DNA from: Candidatus Poseidoniaceae archaeon
Lineage (GTDB): Archaea; Thermoplasmatota; Poseidoniia; Poseidoniales; Poseidoniaceae
NCBI GenBank assembly: GCA_029250385.1
Contig: JAQXFJ010000152.1
Span: forward strand, 1-8,421
Length of the DNA stretch: 8,421 nucleotides
Reading direction: 5' to 3'
The notes beneath the pieces were generated by a model. That model was given only the letters and a program-made list of their open reading frames with translations. It was not told the origin of the DNA and did no database searches. Position 1 is the first letter of the stretch; each line of letters opens with the position of its first letter. Positions 1 through 7,012 of the stretch are shown piece by piece. Made by a program: the position numbers and the translations under genes.

Positions 1-255
1 CAATCCAATAACCACCTCTGGTATACCACCTCTGCGGGCTAATCCTTTGGCCCCTTCAATAAAAAAATCTGCCGAAACCACCAGTAAGCCTAGAGCTAAT
101 GCTAATATGAAGACTGAAAACAAAATTCCATTACCCCCAAAGTTAGCTGATAATACTTGACTGGCAATGATTGCTAGGAAAAGGGCAGCCAACATCAACA
201 GGGTATTGAACTGAAGAAGTTGGGGGATTCCCATCAACTTATTCCCCGGCGCCAT
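1..255 (-). CDS. Sodium/calcium exchanger-family (CaCA) antiporter, N-terminal part
   Basis: This is the first 85 residues of a membrane antiporter; the rest lies beyond the left edge. CaCA proteins exchange Ca2+ for Na+ or H+ across the cytoplasmic membrane using two inverted repeats. Visible here are a first hydrophobic segment (about residues 17-35), a second (about 43-61), and then the start of the alpha-1 repeat. That repeat reads SADFFIEGAKGLARRGGIPE at 61-80 followed by VVIGL at the edge, matching the family pattern of an Asp-containing helix, GA..LAR, then GIP..VIGL. The ATG at 255 is chosen because an in-frame TAA lies seven codons upstream; a second ATG at 234 is possible. There is no Shine-Dalgarno sequence; TTGGCCAA lies at -11 to -4. 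The gene is divergent from the aquaporin gene. The family call is fairly sure, but the transported ion cannot be read from this fragment. Confidence 0.8.
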   Translation of the reverse strand, partial: MAPGNKLMGIPQLLQFNTLLMLAALFLAIIASQVLSANFGGNGILFSVFILALALGLLVVSADFFIEGAKGLARRGGIPEVVIGL

Positions 256-345
256 GCCTTGGCCAAACCGTGTGACTTATTCACCATTATGATTAATTAT
301 ACCAAATAGGACAAATGAATTAACCTTCTTTAATTGGCAGCAAAC
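256..345. promoter_or_regulatory. Divergent intergenic region with AT-rich core, probable promoters
   Basis: These 90 bases separate the leftward antiporter and rightward aquaporin starts, so both promoters should lie here or close by. An AT-rich core at about 287-302 (ATTATGATTAATTATA) is the only TATA-like stretch and could serve either direction. It lies about 45 bases from each start codon, implying short leaders if used. TTGGCCAA (259-266) sits just before the antiporter ATG, and TTGGCAGCAA (334-343) just before the aquaporin ATG. No operator-like repeat is obvious. The promoter assignment is inference from position and composition. Confidence 0.35.
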
Positions 346-954
346 ATGCGCACAGAATTCCTATCGGAGTTGGTGGGGACTTTTTTTATGGTGTTTATTG
401 GATGTTACTCAATAAAGGCTGGCTATTCACCAATGATAATTTCGTGTTCGTTTGGTTTCGCGGTTTTTATAGTAATTTTAACTTCTAGAAAATATAGTGG
501 TGCGCATATCAATCCTGCAGTATCGATCGCATTTTCAATCACCGGCCAGCTAGAAAATAAGCTGTTGGTTCCGTACTTAATTGCTCAATTTACTGGCGGA
601 ATAATAGCTGCATATCTAGTCGGGGATTTTGGTGCAACTGAGTTTTCAGTGGATACCAGTTTTGGCATTGGAATTGAAGTACTAATCACGTTTGTTTTAA
701 TGATGAGCATATATCTAACAATTTTTAGAACTGATAATGATTTAATTGTCGCCTTGATTGTAGGTTCTGTAGTCGCCTGTCTAGCGTTTATTTTCGGCAC
801 CTATACCGGTGCTTCAATGAATCCAGCGAGGACATTGGGTCCAAATTTAATCTCAAATTCAATAAGCGTCGTTCCAATTTATTTGATCTCAACAATTTTC
901 GGTTCTTGTTTAGCCGCATATCTAGTAAAAATAAAAATAAGTAATAATCAGTGA
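346..954 (+). CDS. Aquaporin / MIP-family channel with non-canonical selectivity filter
   Basis: This 202-residue protein is a major intrinsic protein channel, which passes water or small neutral solutes through the membrane. It starts with the usual RTEFLSELVGTFFMVF segment and carries both signature half-helices: GAHINPAVS (NPA at 56-58) and GASMNPARTLG (NPAR at 159-162). Six hydrophobic segments are visible, with shorter loops than E. coli AqpZ (231 residues). Aligning by hand to AqpZ, the filter positions Phe43, His174, Thr183 and Arg189 correspond to F36, A147, A156 and R162. The His typical of water-selective aquaporins is therefore absent, and the substrate could be broader, such as a dissolved gas or small solute. 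The ATG at 346 is preferred because it gives the standard family N-terminus; an in-frame TTG at 334 would add four residues. The coding region is AT-rich with many ATA, TTA and AAA codons. The family is secure, the substrate is not. Confidence 0.93.
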   Translation: MRTEFLSELVGTFFMVFIGCYSIKAGYSPMIISCSFGFAVFIVILTSRKYSGAHINPAVSIAFSITGQLENKLLVPYLIAQFTGGIIAAYLVGDFGATEFSVDTSFGIGIEVLITFVLMMSIYLTIFRTDNDLIVALIVGSVVACLAFIFGTYTGASMNPARTLGPNLISNSISVVPIYLISTIFGSCLAAYLVKIKISNNQ

Positions 955-1002
955 AATTTTACTGGCAATGTATTCAAAAGATAGATTGATTTGGGCAAAG
1001 CC

Positions 1003-1266
1003 ATGTCAGAGAAGCGAATCATGCGCAAGTTGAACAAACTCGCTTCAAGAATTCACTCGAAAATCGAGACAGTTAGAGATGAAATGGACGACCTTGAGAT
1101 AGAGTTTGAACTCCTACAAAATCAAATCCAAAAATTACAAGCAAAGACCAGCAGCAAGGCAACTGCACCTGATGAAGTCGCAGTCACCTTGGAAGAAGAT
1201 GACAATGAAGATGAAGAAATTGATTTAGAAAACACTTCAGCAGTAAATATCACCAAAAAGTTCTGA
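1003..1266 (+). CDS. Small coiled-coil protein with acidic C-terminal tail, function unknown
   Basis: This 87-residue protein does not match a family I recognise. Residues 10-45 form a nearly perfect heptad pattern, with hydrophobic residues at 10, 13, 17, 21, 24, 28, 31, 35, 38, 42 and 45, so a single parallel or trimeric coiled coil is likely. It is followed by a short Ala/Ser/Thr/Lys linker (about 47-56), a strongly acidic stretch (64-76, EEDDNEDEEIDLE) and a basic end, KKF. It has no signal peptide, membrane segment or cysteine, so it should be cytoplasmic. ATG 1003 is preferred over the in-frame TTG at 991; a third option is ATG at 1021. It lies 48 bases after the aquaporin gene on the same strand and may share its transcript. 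Its TGA is immediately followed by the convergent dehydrogenase stop codon. A scaffold or oligomerisation role is only a guess from shape. Confidence 0.72.
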   Translation: MSEKRIMRKLNKLASRIHSKIETVRDEMDDLEIEFELLQNQIQKLQAKTSSKATAPDEVAVTLEEDDNEDEEIDLENTSAVNITKKF

Positions 1267-2448
1267 TTAATTTTCTGACAATGTTTTTGCTAGTCGTTGG
1301 GTAATCATGTCCCCAACCTGACTACATGATGAATCGCCACCTAAATCGTAGGTTAGGTATTTGCCCTCAGCCAAATGTTGAGCAACGCATGTTTCAATTG
1401 ATGAAGCAACATCAAGTAATTCTTGGCTGCCATTTTTCCTGCCAAGCCAATCCATCATCATCTGTACTGAATTAATTGATGCTATTGGGTTGACTTTGTT
1501 CATACCTGCATATTTTGGTGATGATCCGTGAACTGGTTCAAAGAAAGCATGATCATCCCCGATATTACCTGAACCAGCCATACCCATTCCGCCTTGTAAT
1601 ACAGCTGCAAGGTCGGTCGCAATATCACCAAACATGTTTGATGTAACAACTACGTCATAGTGTTCTGGAGTTCTTGTTAACCATTGAGTAAATGCGTCTA
1701 TGTATCCGTAATCTGTTGAGATGCCAGTGTAATTTGAAGCAACTTGATCAAACGTTCTACGAAATAGTTGACAGCCTCTAGTTACGTTACTTTTGTCGAT
1801 GCACGAAACTCTACTAACGCCGTCTGAAGGTGCTCCATTACGAGTTTTAGCGATTTCAAAACCCATTCTAACCAGTCGCTCAGTACCATGAGAAGAAATA
1901 GGCCTTGGATCGTATACAACCTCGCCTTGTAAATCTGGAAATTCGACTTCTGGAACCACATAATCTTCTAGTCCTTGCGCTCTGTTAGAGGCTCTTTTTA
2001 GCAGCGAATGGTATAATCCTTCTGTGTTTTCTCGCAAAATGGTCATATCTACCATTTCTGGTTCCCATATCTGTCTAAATTTGCCGTGAACTTTGTGCAT
2101 AACACCATTGAAAAGTTTGACTGGCCTAACATTTGCGTACAAGTCTAAACCACTTCTAAGTCCTAGAATTACCGAACCTCCCGCAAGATCACCGTTTGGT
2201 AGAAATGCGCCTGGGTGACCGATTGCTCCAAGGAAGATTGCGTCAGATTCATCGCGACAAAATTCAAATGAACCTTCTGCCCATTCTTTGCCGGTTTCTT
2301 TGTAGAGTTGTCCTCCACAGGCAATTTCGGTCAAGTCAAATCCAATGTTGGTTTTATCAGAAATTGTGTTTAGGATTTTTGAGGCTTCTATGGCGACTTC
2401 CCTCCCAGTCCCGTCGCCCGGAAGTATTGCTATGCGGTAGTCGCCCAT
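1267..2448 (-). CDS. Isocitrate/isopropylmalate-family beta-decarboxylating dehydrogenase
   Basis: This 393-residue enzyme belongs to the family that oxidises and decarboxylates (2R)-hydroxy-dicarboxylates such as isocitrate, homoisocitrate, 3-isopropylmalate or tartrate/malate. It has the N-terminal ILPGDGTGREV (8-18), the substrate arginines R98 (LGLR), R108 (ANVRP) and R139 (LRENTEGLY, with Y146), the catalytic Lys in CIDKSNV (K219), the metal aspartates around 251, 275 and 279 (NMFGDIATDL), and EPVHGSSPKYAG (304-315). In the cofactor loop, K312, Y313 and V319 match the NADP determinants Lys344, Tyr345 and Val351 of E. coli isocitrate dehydrogenase. Y367 matches Tyr391, while the Arg395 position is Gly. 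In the substrate loop S92 matches Ser113, but the isocitrate-binding Asn115 is replaced by I94, as in hydrophobic-substrate members. Family certain; substrate unresolved between isocitrate, homoisocitrate and isopropylmalate types. It follows the E1 gene by 81 bases. TTGGCCAA lies at -11 to -4. Confidence 0.9.
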   Translation of the reverse strand: MGDYRIAILPGDGTGREVAIEASKILNTISDKTNIGFDLTEIACGGQLYKETGKEWAEGSFEFCRDESDAIFLGAIGHPGAFLPNGDLAGGSVILGLRSGLDLYANVRPVKLFNGVMHKVHGKFRQIWEPEMVDMTILRENTEGLYHSLLKRASNRAQGLEDYVVPEVEFPDLQGEVVYDPRPISSHGTERLVRMGFEIAKTRNGAPSDGVSRVSCIDKSNVTRGCQLFRRTFDQVASNYTGISTDYGYIDAFTQWLTRTPEHYDVVVTSNMFGDIATDLAAVLQGGMGMAGSGNIGDDHAFFEPVHGSSPKYAGMNKVNPIASINSVQMMMDWLGRKNGSQELLDVASSIETCVAQHLAEGKYLTYDLGGDSSCSQVGDMITQRLAKTLSEN

Positions 2449-2489
2449 GATTTGGCCAAGGGCAACTGGTAAATGAACGAAACCCTAAC

Positions 2490-2497
2490 AAAAAAAA
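2490..2497 (-). terminator. Oligo-T run downstream of the E1 gene, possible archaeal terminator
   Basis: On the minus strand an uninterrupted T8 run follows the E1 stop codon by about 33 bases, without a strong hairpin before it. Archaeal RNA polymerase terminates at such oligo-T tracts without needing a stem-loop. If the organism is bacterial this would not be a convincing terminator. Read-through into the dehydrogenase gene remains possible. Confidence 0.35.
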
Positions 2498-2512
2498 CCA
2501 AGATTAAATCGG

Positions 2513-2522
2513 GTTTATAAAT
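2513..2522 (-). promoter_or_regulatory. TATA-box-like element upstream of the dehydrogenase gene
   Basis: The minus strand reads ATTTATAAAC here, in the 81-base gap between the E1 stop and the dehydrogenase ATG. This is the best TATA-like word in the gap. With the usual archaeal spacing of about 25-27 bases, transcription would start near position 2489, giving a leader of about 40 bases. The predicted start falls next to the T8 run, which weakens the case. The element suggests that the dehydrogenase could be transcribed separately from E1. Confidence 0.35.
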
Positions 2523-2529
2523 AACAGAA

Positions 2530-5130
2530 TCAGTTGTTAAATGACACCTTTAGAATGTCAATAACATGTTCTAGAGATGGTAAAGTATGGTTTTCTAAAG
2601 GTGGAGAGAACGGCACAGGGGTATCCAAAGCGCCAATAACACAAGGTGCGGATTCCAATGAATAAAAACAAGATTCTAGGATACGACTTTGAATTGTGTG
2701 GCCAAGCCCGCCGCTCCATTGCCCTTCTTGTAGTATTACCAACCTGCCAGTTCTCATGACTGAATCAATACATGTTTGCGCATCAAATGGAATTATTGTT
2801 CTCAAGTCAATTATTTCAATTTCAATACCTTGTTCACTTAGAATATCTGCTGCTTGTTGAGCAATATGCAGCATTGCCCCCCAAGTAATCAATGTGATAT
2901 CACGGCCACCCCTTACCACTGAAGCCTTACCAACCTTGTAACGTTCCTTTGCCTCAATAGCTTTGGCAACACTTGATGTGTCCACTTTTTGGTTAATATT
3001 TTGGCCCCAACCTGTTAATCCACCTCGCAAACCATACAAACCAATATGTTCCAACATAATTACTGGGTCTGGTATCTCTGCAGCCTCGACCAATAAATCG
3101 TATGCATCTTGAGGAGTTGCTGGTGACAAAACAATAATTCCTGGATCATTAGCAAACCATGATTCAATCATGTTAGCATGAAATGGACCTGACCTCGTTT
3201 TTGCCCCTAGGGGGATACGAATTGTCATAGGGCAATCTGCTCCCCATCGCCATCGTAACATTGCGGCGTTGTTAATCAGTGCATTAAATCCAAGTGCAGC
3301 AAATCCACCAAATTGAATTTCGACCATCGGCCGCATTCCCGACAATGCTGCACCAGTACCGGTATGAACGATAATGGCTTCACACAGTGGCATATCAATT
3401 AATTTCTCATCATGTCCTGCATTTTTCAATGCGATATTCATCCCAAATGCCCCAGCGACTTCCATATCTTGACCGATAAATACACAATCGTCACCATATC
3501 TATTGGCAATGTCAACCATGGCTTGCTGGATTGCTCTAGCATAAGTCCAGCCGCCAGATTCAGCATAACTCAATGTGGATTGGCCTACTGGAAGTCTAGC
3601 TTCATGAAAGTCAAGGTGAGGGTTTGAAAGTCGAGTTAAATGATCTTGATGTGACTCTGCGTCAGAGATGCTGGTAATTCCTTTGGTGACAGTCTCTGGA
3701 CTTGGCCATTCCATGGCCAAAAGGCTATCATAATCTGCCTCAACCAATTGCTTTTCTTGGTGTTCTAGCTCAATTATATCCTCTTCGCTAACGCCAAGAT
3801 TTAGCAATAGTTCTCGGTGGGTTTTAATCGGGTCTTTTGCCGCCCAATAATCCAATAAATCACGGTCAACGTAACCGGGAGGTGTACCAGATTCACTACC
3901 CAAATATAGATCATCGTGATGATGAGCATGTCCACAACCCCTCATAGTTTCCACATGAATTAGGGTTGGCCCACCTCCCTCTAACGCAAACTCTCGGGCA
4001 CAGGCGACGCTTGCATACCATGCAGCAGGATCTGAACCATCGATTGTCCAACTAGGAAAACCCATTGCAGATGCTTTATCTGCCCAAACTTCGACCCCTG
4101 ATTGATTATTATTTTCTGTATCCAATGCAATTTGATTATTTTGTAAGATGTAAGTTATTGGTAAACCCCTAGTGCCTGCTAAATTCAATGCTTCCCAAAA
4201 TTCACCCGAGGAGGAAGCTCCCTCACCTATGCAGGCAACATGGAAACGCGCTAACTTCTGTTGCCATGCGGCAAATGCCAATCCCGTCATAGTTGCACTA
4301 GCAATCGGCAGCGGGGCGGTAGGAGGTAAAACACCAACATGCCAAGCACCAATGTGTAAATCTCTTCCACCAGCGTTGTCCCAGCCGCCATTTTGATTGG
4401 AACCAACCTTGCCCAGATTTGCTGCCATAACGCTTAGCGGCGTATCTCCCATAGCTAAGGACAGGCCTACATCGCGAATCATTGGGGCAACCAAATCTCC
4501 TTCGTAGCCGTTGCCAGGAGACGCTGATAAATCTGCACTAGGATTATTGCTCAATCCACTGGCTACCGCAACGACTGCTTCTTGCCAGGTTGAGCGAAAA
4601 CCCTTGCCGCCAAATTTGGTGCCGTCAGGTGTTTCAATACCATCTGTGAAGATTTGTTTCAAAGCTTCATCCATATACCTTGTTCGAGTCATGTGACTTT
4701 GCCAATCAAGTCTTTGTTTTACAGTGACTGACATGTAGTGAGCAAGCCGCCTTAACATCAGTTTCATATCAAGAAGAAAGTGAGTGTTTCTTCTGGCGAC
4801 ATAAGTTTCAACATCTCTTCTAGGGATTACTTCTGAATGTTTTTCTTCCGCCATTTTAGAGTCAAGTTGTGAAACTAAACCTTTGTTTAGGCCGTCGATA
4901 AATCGTTTGGAAAATTTAGACCATGATGGACCTTCAAACTGTTTGGGCTCAGAGGTGATTAGATGGTCCCAAATATCGGCTACGAGGGAAATCTTACCAT
5001 CATGTTGCTGGGTTACGAATAACAAAAGTTCTCTTCTTGCTGCTTTCGCTAAAAGAGGTTGAGTGAAATCTAATGTCGATTTTGGTATCCAGTTTGAGCC
5101 AAAAATCTCCGGTAACTCCCCCTGCGCCAT
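2530..5130 (-). CDS. 2-oxoacid dehydrogenase complex E1 component, fused alpha and beta subunits
   Basis: This 866-residue protein fuses the two halves of a thiamin-diphosphate E1, which decarboxylates a 2-oxoacid and passes the acyl group to lipoylated E2. Residues 1 to about 150 are an extra N-terminal region, basic and mostly helical, not part of the catalytic fold. The alpha-type domain (about 170-470) has the ThDP/Mg motif starting GEGASSSGEFWEALN (302-316) and ending at NNQ (331-333). The GEG form resembles branched-chain E1-alpha rather than the pyruvate GDG form. MRGCGHAHHHDDLY (396-409) sits where the alpha phosphorylation-type loop normally is and is His-rich. The beta-type domain (about 525-866) begins TYARAIQQAM, contains PLCEAIIVHTGTGAALSG (581-598) with the expected glutamate E584, and ends with the transketolase C-terminal fold. 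The start is supported by GGTGGGA five bases upstream. No E2 or E3 gene is nearby. Substrate may be branched-chain 2-oxoacids or pyruvate; I cannot decide. Confidence 0.93.
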   Translation of the reverse strand: MAQGELPEIFGSNWIPKSTLDFTQPLLAKAARRELLLFVTQQHDGKISLVADIWDHLITSEPKQFEGPSWSKFSKRFIDGLNKGLVSQLDSKMAEEKHSEVIPRRDVETYVARRNTHFLLDMKLMLRRLAHYMSVTVKQRLDWQSHMTRTRYMDEALKQIFTDGIETPDGTKFGGKGFRSTWQEAVVAVASGLSNNPSADLSASPGNGYEGDLVAPMIRDVGLSLAMGDTPLSVMAANLGKVGSNQNGGWDNAGGRDLHIGAWHVGVLPPTAPLPIASATMTGLAFAAWQQKLARFHVACIGEGASSSGEFWEALNLAGTRGLPITYILQNNQIALDTENNNQSGVEVWADKASAMGFPSWTIDGSDPAAWYASVACAREFALEGGGPTLIHVETMRGCGHAHHHDDLYLGSESGTPPGYVDRDLLDYWAAKDPIKTHRELLLNLGVSEEDIIELEHQEKQLVEADYDSLLAMEWPSPETVTKGITSISDAESHQDHLTRLSNPHLDFHEARLPVGQSTLSYAESGGWTYARAIQQAMVDIANRYGDDCVFIGQDMEVAGAFGMNIALKNAGHDEKLIDMPLCEAIIVHTGTGAALSGMRPMVEIQFGGFAALGFNALINNAAMLRWRWGADCPMTIRIPLGAKTRSGPFHANMIESWFANDPGIIVLSPATPQDAYDLLVEAAEIPDPVIMLEHIGLYGLRGGLTGWGQNINQKVDTSSVAKAIEAKERYKVGKASVVRGGRDITLITWGAMLHIAQQAADILSEQGIEIEIIDLRTIIPFDAQTCIDSVMRTGRLVILQEGQWSGGLGHTIQSRILESCFYSLESAPCVIGALDTPVPFSPPLENHTLPSLEHVIDILKVSFNN

Positions 5131-5135
5131 GGCAA

Positions 5136-5142
5136 TCCCACC
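5136..5142 (-). promoter_or_regulatory. Shine-Dalgarno-like site of the E1 gene
   Basis: GGTGGGA on the minus strand lies five bases before the E1 ATG at 5130 and partly matches the GGAGGTGA complement of the 16S rRNA 3' end. It is one of only two purine-rich ribosome-binding-type sites in the window. It fits a gene translated from within a longer transcript, since the VTT gene ends only 44 bases before the E1 start. Confidence 0.45.
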
Positions 5143-5174
5143 GGAATCTTACATACAAATTGAACGATTATTAG

Positions 5175-5915
5175 TCAATTGACATCTACCTTAGATTCTA
5201 GGGCTTTCATAGTAACTCTAGCCACGACTATTGTAGCCAAAATTGAGGCAATTATGCCGATAATTAACAGAATTGTGCCACCTGGAGAATCTTTGAATCC
5301 ATCCATGCCACCACCAGAAAGCACAATTTTACCCGCAGCATGACCAAAATAGGCATACGCAAGTGAGTAGACTATACTTGAGAGATTGGAAATGAAGAAC
5401 ACTCTTGTAGTCACAGGACTACTGGCCATAATATAATTTAGCCATTCATCAGGAATAATTGGAGATAATCTTACCAATACAGATATTTGCATTGCTTCTT
5501 CATTAATTGCTAATTCAAGATTTTTTAAACGCTTGTCATTAGCAACCATTTCTTCGATGCGTTCTCTAAACAACCATCTTCCAAGCAGGAAAGCTAGAAG
5601 TCCACCAATTACTGAAGCAAAGAAATTAACTACTACTGCAATCCAATAAGGGAATATTGCTCCTGAACCTACTTTCAAGATTGGTGTTGGAACCAATAAA
5701 ACGACTGCAATCGAGACCATTATGGCGTAGAATATTGGCGCCAAAGTCCCCAAATCTTCTACCCAATCAATAAAATCTCCAACATCTTTGAAGGCGTAAT
5801 ATCCAATCGCCAACCAGAGTAAAACAACACCAATACTAATCAGCAATCTGATACGGCTTACTTTACATTGCTTGATTTTTATTCGCGAGGTCTTTGTTGG
5901 GGAAGAAATAATCAT
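5175..5915 (-). CDS. VTT/DedA (TVP38/TMEM64)-type integral membrane protein
   Basis: This 246-residue membrane protein carries the VTT domain of the TVP38/TMEM64/DedA group, whose members include lipid scramblases and flippases and proteins needed for membrane homeostasis. It has a basic cytoplasmic N-terminus (1-24), a first membrane helix (about 24-42), and a second at about 58-76 leading into VPTPILKVGSGAIFPY (75-90). A helix at about 91-113 ends in FLLGRWLFRERIE, the family Gly-Arg motif. Then come VRLSPIIPDEWLNYIMA (148-164), matching the family's re-entrant R.SP..P...NY pattern, a helix at about 172-195, and a last helix at 213-234. Its ATG overlaps the receiver gene's TGA (ATGA) and sits right behind the GAGGAGGA that encodes the receiver's Glu tail, so the two are probably translationally coupled. 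The transported lipid or other substrate is unknown. Confidence 0.85.
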   Translation of the reverse strand: MIISSPTKTSRIKIKQCKVSRIRLLISIGVVLLWLAIGYYAFKDVGDFIDWVEDLGTLAPIFYAIMVSIAVVLLVPTPILKVGSGAIFPYWIAVVVNFFASVIGGLLAFLLGRWLFRERIEEMVANDKRLKNLELAINEEAMQISVLVRLSPIIPDEWLNYIMASSPVTTRVFFISNLSSIVYSLAYAYFGHAAGKIVLSGGGMDGFKDSPGGTILLIIGIIASILATIVVARVTMKALESKVDVN

Positions 5916-7012
5916 TCCTCCTCTTCTACTATACCTACGATATTATCTACGGTGGGAAAAGAATCAAGAACATCAGTTAACATTTGAGTTATATCCTCAA
6001 TTTGGGTAACTAATGTGATGTCTTCTACCGCACCGGGCCTCCCCAAATTCCACATCAAATCATAAACCAATTCGTTAGTTAGGCGCGTCATTTTCAACAC
6101 TTCCGGATCTACTCCGAACAGTTCCTCTTCCGGCCTCAAGGCAACCAAATCCGGTTTTTCATCCAAAACCTCATCCATTATTTCCGCAACCTCAAGCTCA
6201 AGAGATTCAGCCTGCTGCTCTAGAATATCTTCCATTGAAGTCATGCCCCCTTTGAGTTTGGTCGATCGAGCATTCCCACTACCTAATTTCTCACTCTTAG
6301 TGATTTCATTTAGGGTTGGAGATGTATCTTGATTAGATTGATCGGTTTCATTTTGACCAGGATTACTAGGAATAGAGTTAGGATCAACATCTTGGACTAG
6401 ATTATTAAGGGCAATTCTAAGCATTGCAGCCATAGTAGAAGGGTCAAACATGTCTTTTACTTCAATACCTTCTTCATCCATTTGAACTAATATTTCATCA
6501 ATAAAACCTGGATTGATTTTCTCAGGTCCAACCAGACCCTTCAACATAGGCAAGGCCCAAGTTGAGTCGCCCATCAGCATAGCAACATCAAAACTTCCTG
6601 CACCGGTATTAGGGCCGGCAACATCAGCAGGCGGCGGCACAAATTGCTTTGTTACGTGTTTTTTTAATTGTTGAATTAAGACGATCATGTCTATTGGTTT
6701 AGTAATGACTTCAGAGATTCCTGCTTTAGCAGCAGAAGTCATATATTCTTGACCTGAATTACGAGATAGCAATACGATTCTGCACTTGAAGGCAAATTCT
6801 GGGTCTGCCATTAATCTTTGAGCAGCATCAATTGCATCACCGGATTTCCATTCACCATCGATTAACACAACTTCTGGCATTGTTGCTAAGGCAGTACCTT
6901 CTGCTTGCCTTAGAGTTCCTGCTCTAGTAATTTCAAAGCCCTCTCGCTCTAATGTATTGGCTAGTAGGGTACGCCTACCTTCATTCTCATCTGCAACGAT
7001 AACCTTAGCCAG
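5912..7012 (-). CDS. Response-regulator receiver protein with unassigned C-terminal region, probable CTG start
   Basis: The receiver domain spans about residues 1-120 of a 366-residue protein. It has the acidic pair D8-E9 (VIVADENE), the phospho-acceptor D52 (VVLIDGEW), the switch S83 (VLLSRN) and the invariant K105 followed by P106 (VITKP). These spacings fit CheY. The first 44 residues are open in frame, but the only ATG/GTG/TTG lies at 6880, after the acidic pair. An in-frame TAA stands five codons before the CTG at 7012, so CTG is the most economical start; using 6880 would cut the fold in half. After the receiver come a Pro/Gly linker, a hydrophobic-helical block (about 140-205), an Asn/Gln/Ser/Thr-rich linker (about 213-240), an acidic helix (about 258-285) and a conserved-looking tail (about 300-358) ending in EEEE. 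There is no DNA-binding or kinase domain that I recognise. It overlaps the VTT gene by four bases and no histidine kinase is nearby. Confidence 0.82.
   Translation of the reverse strand: MAKVIVADENEGRRTLLANTLEREGFEITRAGTLRQAEGTALATMPEVVLIDGEWKSGDAIDAAQRLMADPEFAFKCRIVLLSRNSGQEYMTSAAKAGISEVITKPIDMIVLIQQLKKHVTKQFVPPPADVAGPNTGAGSFDVAMLMGDSTWALPMLKGLVGPEKINPGFIDEILVQMDEEGIEVKDMFDPSTMAAMLRIALNNLVQDVDPNSIPSNPGQNETDQSNQDTSPTLNEITKSEKLGSGNARSTKLKGGMTSMEDILEQQAESLELEVAEIMDEVLDEKPDLVALRPEEELFGVDPEVLKMTRLTNELVYDLMWNLGRPGAVEDITLVTQIEDITQMLTDVLDSFPTVDNIVGIVEEEE

Noticed and set aside
334..345. TTG start four codons upstream of the aquaporin ATG
   Set aside because: The ATG at 346 gives the standard family N-terminus, and the TTG falls inside the recurrent TTGGC word found before other starts.
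991..1002. TTG start four codons upstream of the coiled-coil protein ATG
   Set aside because: Same arrangement as at 334: the TTG belongs to the recurring upstream word and the ATG is closer to normal use.
2196..2450. Open frame on the plus strand opposite the dehydrogenase
   Set aside because: It is antisense to a clear enzyme gene, has an Arg/Leu-rich composition typical of shadow frames and resembles no family.
2511..2522. TTTATAAA palindrome read as a hairpin terminator
   Set aside because: The palindrome is only AT pairs without loop room; a TATA-like promoter element is the better reading.
4172..4696. Open frames on the plus strand opposite the E1 gene
   Set aside because: They are reverse-strand shadows of the conserved ThDP domain, Pro/Ala/Ser-rich, with no supporting start signal.
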